Shown piece by piece: positions 46,660-59,700 of a DNA stretch of 64,000 nt. Source of the DNA: Spodoptera frugiperda (lineage: Eukaryota > Arthropoda > Insecta > Lepidoptera > Noctuidae). The notes under the pieces were generated by a model. It did no database searches. It saw only the letters and a list, made by a program, of their open reading frames with translations, and was not told the DNA's origin. The DNA lies in NCBI RefSeq assembly GCF_023101765.2, contig NC_064217.1:7785788-7849787 (forward strand), in the 5' to 3' direction. Position 1 is the first letter of the stretch. Each line of letters begins with the position of its first letter. Both the position numbers and the translations under genes were made by a program.

Positions 46660-46800
46660 TTCACACGCCATCACAAACGTGTAGCGTCCGAACATCGTGC
46701 GAACCAATCGGCGAATGTCAATATTTAAATTAGCTTTCATAATAATGATTGCGTCACAATTAGATAATAAGTAAGGAGATCGATGACCGCGAGTGAACGG
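46660..46800. promoter_or_regulatory. Candidate regulatory island
   Basis: GC-balanced and non-repetitive within AT-rich DNA. It contains a CCAAT phrase ('cgaaccaatcggcgaatgtc') and an ATF/homeodomain-like 'taatgattgcgtcacaatta'. Suggested by composition only. Confidence 0.2.
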
Positions 46801-46867
46801 ACTTAGGTAACACCATTTAAGTAGTTACTTACATGAAGAAAGTTTAAGAGAGACCTAGATGTATCAT

Positions 46868-46913
46868 TGTATTGTATTGTGTTGTATTCGTCACAAAAAA
46901 TACAATACAATAC
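46868..46913. repeat. Inverted ATTGT/ACAAT microsatellite
   Basis: TGTATTGTATTGTGTTGTATT faces AATACAATACAATAC across a 10-base spacer, so the pentamer array can fold back on itself. A simple-sequence repeat. Confidence 0.8.
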
Positions 46914-48687
46914 ATAAAGACATTGTACTGTGGGTAAATCGTATTCTTTAGCTCAATAAATACATTGTTGAGAACATCTTTAACATTGATTCATTACATT
47001 CAATAAATCTTACTTAGAAAACTTTTATATTTTGGTACCTACTAAAATTTGTATTACAATCCCACCATTGACGTAAATCATCCCCTCCACTTACATTTCA
47101 GTCTCCTATATTAATACAAAATTCACTTTACAGCGACCAGAAATAAATACACGAAGACACTGAACGCATTCATTTCAGACGTACCTTGAGAAGCTGTTTA
47201 ATTCAATCCAAGTATCAAATGCATTAAGATGTTTGAAGTTTCTGCATTCAAATAGCTGTCATTTATATAGAAATGCAATAAAAGTATTCTCTTCGCGTAT
47301 TTCCGTGTATTTCCCTGTTTTCCGAAGAATAGAAAGCGATGTAGGAAACGTGTGTCTTTTGTCATAATGTACGCTTAATTTATTGATTTTATTCATGTAG
47401 CTGTTGTAAACATTTTCATTAAAAGACTCTGTGATAATTAAAAATGGAATCTATTCTTGTTGACCTAATTACTTTTGCTTTTCATAAGACCAATTTCTAA
47501 TTTATTTTAAGAGAACAAAACACGTTCTTATTAAAACAAACACCTACTTCTGGGCTCATAATTGATTCAAAATTATTAAAATATGTAAATGGAATTAGTA
47601 TAAGATGCATTAAGGCTGCGGAACTCGTCGCGATGCGGTTATTGAGGTCAATCATTTCTCACTAGTTGTAACTTGTACAAATATATTTTATGGTTTGTCA
47701 AACCGAGTCGCCAGAGAAAGTGAGTTGAGGACCGGCGCAAGCGTTGATAAAAAGTGCCCAAATTATCTTCAAGACAAAAAGTAAGAGAGTAAAGACGTTC
47801 ACCTGCGACGGGGAAACGAAACCAAGTGTAATTGTTTCAATTTAACTTAATGTTGACTGAAATTAGTGAAGTTGTTTGTGCGTTTGTAATTTGGTCGTTT
47901 AGGAAATGTTGTTCTATTTTATTTGAAACGGTTTATTTAGGTTGCCTTTTTGTTGGAGTCAAATTTTGTAATTAGAATTTTACCCCCTTCCTGACGACAG
48001 ATCAATCTAACACATTCTTAATCCTTATGACCAATGACCATACACATTAAAACTGTTTAACATTTAACATAAAAACAATTTATGTAAATATTACTTGTAT
48101 ACGGGGATAAGTAGCCAACTATAAAGTTTTTATTGGAGAAACACACAAGTATTTGACACGAATTCAAATTGGACTCAACTTCCTTATTTATCTTACTAGA
48201 TGCAGCTTTCACACAAACGTATAAAGTTATTGCAATTTAATTTGTTTGGATGAACGAGCAATTTCATATCGTACCTAAATATCTTTCGAGAACTGTAGGA
48301 GACGCGGCACCCTTTCTTCTTTGATTGATGAAGAGAAACTAAGAGAAATAAACTTCACGGGCATTATAAAATACCTTTTTGTTTTCTTCAATTATTCAAA
48401 GACATATTAATAAGGTATTTAGTAAGTTTTGTTTACTATACAATTGATTAAGTGTGGGTAAGTACGTAACCTATGTGTTTATTATGTACTTGTAAAAACC
48501 CAATCTTCGAAATGTAAAAGTTAGATAATGATTCACTCATTGTAAATTCTAAGAAGTTATATTAAGAACTTATATTCAGTGTTATGTAACTAACTACTTA
48601 ATGCAGTATATTAGAGCCACATAATATGTATTAGTATGATTAAGATTGTATTTGTGATTCGCTGACTAATATAAACATAAAAAAAAT

Positions 48688-48879
48688 AAGTCGGATTTTC
48701 CTTCCTGACGCTATAACTATAACTCCAGAACGCACGAACCGACCACTGTTTTACATTCGTTGGAAAGGTCTCGGTCTCCGTGAGGTAAATTTTCTTTGCT
48801 ATAAGAAAAAAAAAAATCAGGAAAAATAAAAAACAGGGAAAATCAGTAGTGACGAAATGGAGTTCGCCGGGTTTGCTAG
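48688..48879 (+). mobile_element. Helitron-like repeat B, copy 2
   Basis: Plus-orientation partner of 25,083-25,273. It starts 'aagtcggattttccttcctg', includes 'ttggaaaggtctcggtctcc', and ends 'gttcgccgggtttgctag' with T following. CTAG-T is the Helitron 3' end. The 5' TC end was not confirmed. Confidence 0.7.
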
Positions 48880-50167
48880 TGTAAACATAATACTTAATGT
48901 TCGATGAGGTGTGGTGTAGCCTTAGTCACATCTTTCCGATGGCCTTTAAAAGTAAGTCTGCAAATTGAGTTGTCATACCTTGATCTAATTAGATAGTGGA
49001 GCCTAGCCCTTTGTCAATGAACATTTATAAGTATTTTTTCGCACAAGATGAATAAACTCATAACATGTTAGTTACTTCTTATGGGGCGTGAGCAGAAGTG
49101 TAGGTACTTAAAGCCGTGCCCGTGTCAGTTCAAAACTCCCAAAGTCTGTTCCAAATGCAATTCCAAACTTGTGAATTGAACTCGAGTGCTTTTATTAACA
49201 GCCGCACCTGCTGGCACTTTATTTACCATACCAATGGACCTATATTATTTTATAAACAATATTAATACCAAACTTGGCAATGTTTTTGTAACTGTTCTTA
49301 CGCTCTTACTTCTTACACTTTCAATAAACGAATGATATAAATACAACGAATAAATAAATACACGCACGAGTTCGAATACATGCCTTGTTTACTGGCCCAC
49401 TAGCCTTCTAATCCAAACTGCGACTGATAAAAACTGCAATGTCATGTAGGATCAGGATTAGGAGGTCAACTTGAAAATATTACATAGAAACTAAACTTTC
49501 TTTTGATGTTGTCTATCATCTAGAGTCGTTTGTCAAAAGTTGTTGCCAATTAGAATAGTCTCTTATTTGTATGTCAATAAGTAATTCACACGATTGATCG
49601 ATGCAATCTCTAATCCACCAACCACTCTACCAAATGGAGATGGTGGCAAACCTTTTTGTGTAGACTAGGCAGGCTTACCGACTTAGGAGTATGGTATTTC
49701 AGGACAGTTCATTAAATAATGCCTTTGCAAACCACAAGATAAAAATAGCTTTGCCAATAAATGCTGGATATTACAAAGCCATTATCACTCTCTAATAAAA
49801 CAAATGAAACACAGCGATATGTTTATTAAGAAAGAATAGTGCGTGAGAAAAGTGATCGTCAAAAACGCATCATTACATTAGGCGCCGCGGTACAATCGTA
49901 CAATTAGGGGCGGTCCACACTGCAGTCGTAATCGTAACCCATTGTTGTTCGGTACGAGCGATCCGTTCTGCTTCACATTGGGGCAGTCTTCACTTTCTAT
50001 GACTGTGACATTGCCAACTTATTATTTGTATCAAAGCCAAGCCATTGTTGATGCGGTGAGTGAAAATATCATATATTGTAATGGAGACATTCGATATGGT
50101 GGAATTATAGGCAAGTAACAGCTTAGGTAAAAGTGTTCAAAGAAATTTTGTTGGTTCTACTTGAAAA

Positions 50168-50484
50168 TAGGGTAGATGACTAATTTTTATTTTAATGTCC
50201 GTCTTGTAGATTATTTTAAAATATTAGACACGTATTTTTTATTTTCTTACGGAAACAAATACTTTCGAAGATATATCCATTTGAAATATCGCGTGACGTC
50301 ACTTTAGAGTACGTTTTATACTCTATAGTGACGTAGTTAGCTCCCACTCCTAAACTTTGATTCATTTTATCTAAGTATTGTTATCTTATATGACAAAATA
50401 AAAAAATACGTGTCTAATATTTTTTCATTACCTAACTGACGGACTAATTACATTTTTAATTTTCATACCCCGTCATCATCCCTA
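50168..50484. mobile_element. MITE family A, copy 2 (317 bp)
   Basis: Left end TAGGGTAGATGAC and right end GTCATCATCCCTA are inverted repeats with one offset. Inside, 'aaaatattagacacgtattt' on the left is the reverse of 'aaatacgtgtctaatatttt' on the right. Matches 22,160-22,470 throughout. No coding sequence. Confidence 0.8.
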
Positions 50485-51879
50485 TTGGTTGAATAAAATC
50501 AATACCTGCAGAGTTTTATTCATTTTCACTGCTTAATTGCATCAAATTGCTTGATATTTCGATAGAATTATTCCTTTTCTTCTCTATCTTAAAAACCGTA
50601 AACAAATCTATATAACTACATAGGTACCTATCATAATAAAAATTGGCTTGAGACCATAATTATCAAGACAAGTTTTACTACAACAAAAAAAACTTAGTTT
50701 TCTCTCTAGTACAACCTAAACAAATAATTATCGAGTAAGTCATCGCGACACGCACACTGGCAGCAACACGGTCGGAATGCGGCGTGTCCTTCTAGGTCAC
50801 GCAGCCTTGCCTTGATAATAGTCCGTCATTGGCAGTAACGAAAGCTACCATTTCGCTGATGCCCCACTGGCCAAGTTTACACATCGAATTATTCGTTTAC
50901 CTTGAACACATCTTTATTTGGATATATTACCTACATAACAAACTCCCTTTCTATAATTTCTCTCTAAAATTCGTTCTGCTTTTATTCAAAACAATTTTTG
51001 GCCAATTTCGTTTGGCTCTTATCTAGCTTACAATTAGAGGTAATAGTTTCGACTCTATTTTGTATGTACCCAATTAGTTTAAAATTATAAGGTGTCGGAA
51101 CTAGGAAGTGAAATTGATTGGCACTAGTCCTAGATTGTAGTCGTTCAGCAATAGACAAGTAAAACCGCATTGCATTCTTGTTGTACATAAAATTAGGACA
51201 TTGTTCAATTATCACTGCACTTGTTTTTCAATTGAAATCTCTGAATCAGTCAGATTATTTAAATAGAAAAACAGGTGAATCGTGGTTAATTTAAATTTCA
51301 AGTCGTTTAACCAGTCAAGTTTATTAGATGAGTAACTACTAACAACGAGGTTTGGAAAAATGTCCTACTAATTTGGCATATGATTATAATTATATCAATT
51401 ACTTCTGGTTCTTGCCAATATTTTTACTAAATAGCCTAATAGGTAGGTAGGTAATATTGGCAAAATATTTGGTTTCTATCAGGAAAGTCCAAATATTTAC
51501 TGTCATGCTAATGAAATTAACAAGTTAATTGATACAGCAGTCAGATTTGTTGTTCAATAATAATTATAGTGCGCGTTGGTATGCGATACTCAATTGTTTC
51601 TATTCACGACACGACCATTAACGCCTGGATAGTTCCATTACATTCTCGTATAGGTTAAGCCAGTACACTTACTTGACACCCAGGATCTACTAAAGTACAA
51701 CATTCTAGTTCTATCTGCACTACCTACTAACACAAATGCCTTTATTTAAACATTTTATATTAAAGTAACTGACGATTGGGAGTTACAGCCAGCCAAAACT
51801 TATATAAAAGTATTTGAGTGTATTGGTGTACAAGCCAATATTTATATCCAAATATCACATATGTAATGAAACAGGGACA

Positions 51880-52060
51880 TTAACACTGACAGGACTTTAT
51901 CCTCCAGAGTGTAGCCAATTCGGAGCTGCGGACTATCCGGAGCTGCGGACTATCCAAATATCAGCGGGTTTATCCGGCTAAGGAGAGGAACGGGGTGGTT
52001 TTTAGTCATTAACACTGACAGGACTTTATATTTTCCCCCCTCAAAAAAAAAAAAAGAGGC
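51880..52060 (+). repeat. Rearranged SINE with internal duplications
   Basis: 'cattaacactgacaggactt' occurs at 51,879 and 52,008, and the 18-mer GGAGCTGCGGACTATCC(G/A) is repeated in tandem at 51,922 and 51,940. Core family phrases are 'ggaacggggtggtttttagt' and the C-rich run with a poly-A at 52,036-52,054. Same family as 23,401-23,560. Confidence 0.7.
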
Positions 52061-55000
52061 GCCACCTAGGGTGTGCAAATTTGTTAATAGGTAACTATTA
52101 TAATATTAAAATAGTATTTCCCAGAACGGATGTACTAATGTTACCAAAATAACAACTTTTACAAGCGCATTTGACCCCATACCTCAGCGATGAGTTGAAT
52201 CTAGTACCGGGCCCGCCCTCTGCGGTTCATATCAAACCACTATGGGGACGAGATGATGCTGTCCCAGTTCTCAAGTTCCGTCTACGGTGAATAGGCACTA
52301 AATATGAACATCTATAATAACTCATGGTTGAGGAATAATAAATGTTTCTCTTTTCAAATCCAACACATACTTGCAACAAAATTCACTCTTGAAATAGCGA
52401 AAATTGAGCTTCATTTTGTCTAAGAACCTGATCTATGTGCTTTAGCCTTATTTACATATAGAATGTCTATTGTGTTTAACACTCGAGGTGTATGTTGTTA
52501 ATTGTTTGTTCAGATGCATGGATAAGACACCATTGTACAAACAAGCGGGTTATTAGAGGCGGTTAGTTTCTTGTAATTAGTGGCTCATAGAACTGATTTA
52601 CGGTGGCATAAGATCGGACTCCACTTAGCGTTATCGAGTCAAGACCAATTGCTGTCAGTGCAACTTTAACAAGATTCATAGATTGATAATTATCGAAGCT
52701 GCTCTTCATATTTAGATCAGTGGAGGAGAGAAGTAGGCTGGCCAGTCGAGCTCACATTCCAACTTTACAGTTACCCTCGAATGGTCGCAGCTACATGCAA
52801 ATTGACAAATATTACCGGACACGCAGCTATCTACTAACACTTCTGTACTCTGCCGTCCACGTTTGCGTAGGTACTTATTATATACTTTACTGTCCTATTT
52901 GTAACCGTACCTATAGTAGTTACAATATCGAGGCTAACTCAATTAGAACTTTGGACTGTCATACTACACAAAGTAGATAGTTCAAAACAATCTCTGTAGT
53001 GAGTTGTCCATCACAGTTTGTATTCAAAAGGGCTGATTGCATTCGAAGGCCTTCCCTTTATTTCTTTTTATATAAACCAAGAACAGATGAGTATTGAGTG
53101 TCAATGAAACAGCGTAAATATTAATATTTCCACAACACTCGAGTTCCACTTGTTTTTTTATCCGGTGGAACCGATAATTGCTTTTCAACATAAAAACAAA
53201 ATCCCAAAAGTACTCTACGGATAGTTCTCATATATATACAAATTGTACCGAGTTTACATTTCATATTTAACCCTCTACTTACTCCGAGGTCACTTTCTAT
53301 GCATCGAGAAAGTCTCTCCACGATTAAGTCGTGAGATTAAATTATTATTTTAATTCTGAATTGAGGATTAAACTCGAATAAAGTATGGGGACTTGGTAAA
53401 GTCTGAAGTCGAGAAGGATTTGCTAGAGTAGAATGTTCGTGGAGCTAAGTGGGGTTTTCCGAATAAGAAAGTGAAATGCAATCAAATGAGTCAGCGGTGG
53501 GTCACTGCTCTGACGCTTATGTCCTCCGTTCATTATATACGATTCAACGATCCTCTACATTAAATAACTTCGAGGAACCTAATGAAAGTAATTCTTATTT
53601 TTTTCCTCGTATTCCAACTTTCGTTATTAACATTTCTTTCTGTTTTAACCTTCGGAAACGACGATTTAACTTTATTATCTTCGAAATTTCTGTGCCCTCT
53701 ATTTGCAAGGAAGCTAGCGAAAGTGTTTTTGTTTTTCCATGCGATGCAACTTTCTTTCTTCAGATTCGTTAATTAACAAAACGCCAACGTAATTAAGTAT
53801 TCAAAATCTCGTGGTTACCTACTCCAATTACATACTAGTACTACAGACTGCAGTAACAATAGTCAACACAAGTAAGCGGTGCATAATATTCGTTAATGTT
53901 AACATGAGATTACACGGCATTGATATTGCTTTTTTATCTATGTATTAATTGTCCCACAAACTTAATTCGTTTGAAACTTGTTATGTAGGTCAGAAACCTT
54001 CTTGCCCTCCACAATGCCACTAAGATAAACGTCATAAAAGAATACTTCTTTAATTTATTCGTGCATACTTACCTACTTTTATAATTAGTAGAGAACTTAT
54101 TAGCAACTCATCGTAACGGCCCTATGATCTACATTTATTTCGATTTGAATGAACAAAAAGAGAAATGGGAAGTTGTGTAGTAATTAAAACACGATATATT
54201 GAAGAATCATTTATTGCTGAGAGTAAAAATAAACAAGCAACACACAAGCAAGCTGTCCCACTACCCCACAAACGGACCGCCATAGATTCAGATCAAATGC
54301 ACCGTAGCGAACGGATGTTATGGCAAAACTACGTGTTTAAACTTTAAACGTAATTAAACAAATATTTTCTAGAAAAAGGTTTAAAAAGCACAAAAGATTG
54401 TGTGTAAAAGAGAAAAGCAACAAGCAAAGCAATAACTTACAAAACATATTCAGGAAAATATACATGATGCACGAACGAATACCTGGAAAAATTATAATAT
54501 TAATACATTGTCTTTGACAACCAACAGGGAGTATGCAAGGCAGTATGGCACAGTTTTGATAAAACAAAACCGATCTTAACATTACGATCACATCTCTTCT
54601 CATTATTCTAAAGACCACACAAAATACTGTTTCATAGCCAACAGTAGTTAGTTATAGAAATTAATCATGCAAAAGAAAATGATAACAAGAGTGTCTTAGG
54701 TCAATTTGATATACAAGTAAGGACCAACACTCAAATCTGAGGATTACTAGAAAACTTAGCGTATCAATTGAGGGTGAAATAAGTTCAAATACACACAAAA
54801 ATGTGGCCACAAAACTGGTATTAGCTGTCAATATTTATTCTCAAACTGAAGTAAAAAGCACACAACACTCTTTGTTTATACTCTGCGTAGTTATTCTAGT
54901 TATAAGAGTCAAGTAAGACAAACCATGCATTGAAAGCAAATTAGATTGGATATAACAGACTAGAGGCCTAAGTAATTAAGTGATAGCAGTGTGATTAAGC

Positions 55001-56586
55001 ACTTAAGACAAGCGTGAGAAGCAGAAGAATCTAGCCCATTGGATCGAGGCGTTACTCGCTTCAGTTTCCACGAGACACATCAAGTTTACTGGGAAAAATA
55101 AGTGATAATGATAAAGCCATTGGATGAGAAAGAGACATTAGACCGTAACTTCCTGTAGAAATTCTTTAAGTGACTTTTCCGACATGTCAGAAATTAAATG
55201 AGCAAAATTCGGTTGAACAGCCTCTTATCAGTTTCCTACATTTAGCAGTTATGTACTGCATGTAGATGAGTTGTATTTATCTTAATTATTGCATGTAGTA
55301 AGAAATGTGTAAGAAAATTCAGGAACTATCGATCACTTTATAAAAATCTAAGATCGTAGAAGTCTTGTAACATTAAAGAGAGCGCGGCTAGGAATCAAAT
55401 CGTTGACATAAATGCTTAATATTGGGTACTAGACGTTGATTATCTATACATACTTAGTCCAAGTGTTTAAATTCATTTTTGTTTGTTATAGGTATAAGTG
55501 TATAAATCATAACGTGGATGACTAGTATTGAGAAATTCAGAAACGGTGTTATTGAATAGATGCGTGTTTTATTTCTGTTCTTCATTAATGAATTCGTACT
55601 AAATAATCTGGTGTTGATTTTTATTTCCAGTCTTATTTTAGTTTCTGTTCAATATTGTGTCACGCACATTGTAAATGAATAAATTCATACGAATCTTACT
55701 TCTAGACTATACTTACCCAGTTAGCACACGTGTTTAACCTAGTTTGGAGCAAGTTAAAGCAGGTTTAGGACAGTGGTTTTTGGGTGTCTTACCTAGAGGT
55801 TTCCATTTGACCAAGTTTTTATTTTATCATGTAGATTTCAGAGACTCATTGAAGGTATAATAATGTTTTAATGTAAATATAAGTAGCCTTAGACTAGGCC
55901 ATTAGGGAAATTCTGTATTTGATACCTATTAAAGAGATCAAAAATTTGCGGAACCATATTTTCCCATCAGGCGAATGCTTCTAAAACTTTCTTACTTATT
56001 AAGGTGTATATATTTCATGCATTGAATCATATGGGTACATTACAATACTAGTCATTGGTCAGTAAGGTATAATCTTTAGCCTTGTAGGTAATAATTATAT
56101 CTATCTGAACTTCAACACGATAAAAGCAAGGAGTATGACTGTATTAAAAAAAATCATCTATTTACCTTGTTTCTCCTTGAAGTTATTGGATGTTTGTATA
56201 ACATGCAATGTCACTTACCCATAATTGCTTTTTACCTTATCAGAAGATATTCCCTTTCCACCAAAAGAATTACCTGGAACAAAACGAACCATTCGTTAAT
56301 TTCGGACTCTTTAACTTCATTAATTAAGTCATTGAGGAATAAAATACAACAGGAAACTATGTAATAAAATTCTTGTGCATTCAAATGAAGGCTCTGATAA
56401 AAATTGGTTAAGGAATCTCAACAATCCAAACGTTGAACCGTTTTCGTTAGTTCGGTAACCGAATGTCCTTGACAAGGTCCATTCGGGAACAGGCGTCCAA
56501 CGGGATGGGAACAGGTTGGACATTGGACACACGGACAGACGGACCGACTAGCACAGTTAGCCGCTGCCACCATAACTGGGTCATCA

Positions 56587-56596
56587 TATATATATA
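56587..56596 (+). promoter_or_regulatory. TATA box of the 56.6-kb promoter
   Basis: TATATATATA lies 33 bp before the A of TCATTG (56,618-56,623), a plausible arthropod initiator. Spacing is that of a TATA/Inr core promoter. Probably drives the gene whose coding exons begin at 61,990. Confidence 0.55.
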
Positions 56597-56619
56597 GTGA
56601 AGTTCAAGGCGCAACACTC

Positions 56620-56734
56620 ATTGCAAGTTAAACTCTCGCACAAGCAACACGCACTTTCACCGGTGACGATATAGCTACCTTGTGGAAGATAACGTGATTC
56701 AGTGTTAGTGATATATCCCCAAGTTCCAGATAAG
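56620..56734 (+). other. Candidate 5' non-coding exon
   Basis: From the putative start site to a donor AAG|GTAAGG at 56,735 the 115 nt contain no ATG. Splicing to the acceptor at 61,989 would put the ATG (61,990) directly at the start of exon 2 with an AAG before it. The link across a 5.3-kb intron is inferred. Confidence 0.5.
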
Positions 56735-59700
56735 GTAAGGTTTTTAAAGGTTCATCCCTTAGGACTCATAGTGGAAATTATTTAAGTGTTCGTGTTTGAA
56801 ATAGTTGTGTGAAAGTTGGACAGGACGCTGATGATTGCAAGTGACCACGTGATTTGATAAATAAGGTGTTTCACAAGTGATTTTGGTGATACAAATTGTT
56901 TGTTTATTATCTTATGAATGATTAAAATTATTGTTTTTCTTTTTTGTCCTTATTAGTGTTCGAAGTGAATAAACAAATTGTTCTGTATCAAATTACTGTG
57001 AAATGATTGCCTTTGTAATAATAATTTGCTTTACAATAGCCATTTAATTAATTTTAAATAAATATATGTTTATAAGGAAAATATTTAAACTAGGTAATAG
57101 AAATTTAAATAAACTAGCATGAAGCTTGTCGTAATGCATAATAACTAGCTATTAATTAACGCAGTTTGTGTTTGAATGAGTGTAAAGATATTAAAAATAA
57201 TGAAGCTGATTTTTATGACTATCTAAACATCGCTTTTATGTATTTTACTCTTTTGAGTAAATAGTATAGATACCTATTTAAGTTGGTGGATAGGTATTAT
57301 AAGGTGTTCGAAAACATTGATGAAGAATGGGAACATTATAAGTGGGTACAAAAGTAGAAATTAGATAAGCATCTTTATGTAGCACATAACGAAGTTTTTC
57401 TAAACGTCCATAATTAAGAATCAATAGTTAATGCTTTCTAATCATTATCACTGCTATTCAGAACGCCGGTATGCAACCGTACTAAAGATAACTTTGAAAC
57501 ACAAATAGCTTCTATTAAAATAAAACACAAGAAGCATAAACATAAACAATTTTTAAATACCAATAATTTGAACAAAAGACGGAACAACGAAACCAATCAG
57601 TCACGAACACTTCACACGTGTTATGAAGCTTCCACACAATTCACGACATATTATTTTCACTACGCTTTACTCATGTAAATATGAACCTTCACTTTCTAAA
57701 ATGTGAAAATGTTCACATAATGCGTTCTAACCCTGAATTCGTCGCGCAGCATCAAAAGAATACAAACAAAACACTCTTGAGCAGCTAATTTGACGTAACA
57801 ATGGCGCAAGGTGCATTGAAAATATTATACAAAGAGATTTTCCAACGCTTCTAACGGAACTTTTTTGCTCATACCATGAGGATTTACGATAGATATTCGC
57901 GTTACAAATGATAATGAATTGTTTAGTCTCATCCGGTAGCTCGGTTAATTGCTCTATTCTTCAAATAGAGCGAATCAATCAATTTATGACGCTTTAATAT
58001 TCAAGTTCATTTAAGATACGCAAGGCGATTTCTTTTTATAAGTAGTTTTGTTTTAGTAGCTATCTGAAGAAATAAGACTCTTCAATAATAATCTTCATCA
58101 TTAAACTTATTGCTAGTTTGGCGGGAAACTAGGTGCGGAATATTCCTCAAACTTCCATATAAGTTTGTAAACAAAAGATGAGATCTTGACGCTTGACGAG
58201 TGTTATGATACTTGTGACAGGTTCTTAAGTAATTAAAAGTCTTGAAACGTGCGCCGGCGCGTGTTGAAAGTGGCGAGGAAAGCTGCTGCGATCGGAATGG
58301 CCAATAATCCGCTTGCGTGCCGACTGCCAGTCCCGTCGCCGCATTTCTCGCTCAAACATATAGATACTCGAATGTAATAACGTACCTATACCCAGAAATT
58401 AAATTAAAAAATGTTATGTCATAACACGAATATTTTTTTCCAAATAAGTATCGATCGACTATTATAATTATAAAAAAACGCAAGTACCTAAGTAGGTAGT
58501 CCGGGAACGACAATTTTTTTTATTGAAACAGTAAGGATTCTTATAGAATATTGATGATAGTTAGCAGATAGATAGACTTATTAAAAAACCGACGATTCTT
58601 TAGTTGCATCTCAAGCCCCATTACTAAAAGAGTCGTAGATAAGCCTCAATTTATCGTTTAATTAGGTCTATAAAAACCTCGAGACGTTTTAATATTTCAT
58701 AAGCAATAGGCACGCAGATAAATCATAGTCGTCATCTTACAGCGGAACTAACGAAATGCCCGATCCACTCATGTCCAAAAAACTTTAAAGTGAAAGTTGT
58801 GTCGGCGGACGTGAGAGGCAATCTCGTCATTCACCGCCGTTGGGTAATCGGAATGTTTTTAAAACGAAAATTATATACCTACTGACACCTTGCCTGCGGC
58901 CGTTGTCGGACCCTTTCGGATGCACAGAGAAATTTCTTTCTTTAATTGACTTTGAATTCGTGGTATAGAGGCAAGATACTTTAGTAAAAAGATAAGAAAA
59001 AAGAGCCCGGAACGAAAATACGCTTCATTTATTTTTTTTGACGTTCGAAGCTTGTTAAGACCAAAACAAAAATGATATTACCGAGTAGTAGCTCCGCGAA
59101 ATGCATCCACAAAAACAATACAATGCACAAGTCGGCCAAAATTATGCATTCCCATTGTGTTTAGAAATCGGACACAGTGTTGAACATAATAATTGAGATG
59201 TAAACCGGTGATTGACACGATTGAAGACTAAAGTAGGCGTCGACCCAAATTGAACATGTGCATCTTGAATCAGGTGTACCGTACGATTGATCCGCATCGA
59301 GAACACGGTAACGGTGTATGTCACGCGCTTATGGATCACTTTGCGGAACACCGTAGCACCAGCTACTTTATCATTACAGGCTACAGCTAGAAGTTATCAT
59401 TAGCAAGAACCGATGATGCGTCGCTATCATCGTAAGTGTTATGATGGATTTCGCAAAGCGTCTGCTAAATCGGTTAACTTCAATATGTCCACATTTTTTT
59501 TTTCGCCTCCTCTTAATTTGGTACTTATTTCGAAGAACAACAATTTGTGTAACTTCAGATACTTACAGAAAAAGCCTTTGGCGGTAAACAATCTTCGAGT
59601 TTGGTAGTTAGTCCAACTTTACTAGGCATAACACCTAGACGGTTTACGTAATAATAAAAAATGCTCAGGTAAATATAATTTCTTGTAATGTAACTCAATG

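Larger units (their letters stand above)
42709..56580. other. 13.9-kb gene-poor stretch
   Basis: AT-rich and with no supported coding exon on either strand. Open frames of 60-98 codons here lack splice support, bias or family likeness. Contents: SINE pieces at 44,397-44,515 and 45,300-45,350, an inverted microsatellite at 46,868, repeat B copy 2 at 48,688, MITE A copy 2 at 50,168 and a rearranged SINE at 51,880. Part of it may be 3' UTR of the gene ending at 42,708. Confidence 0.5.
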
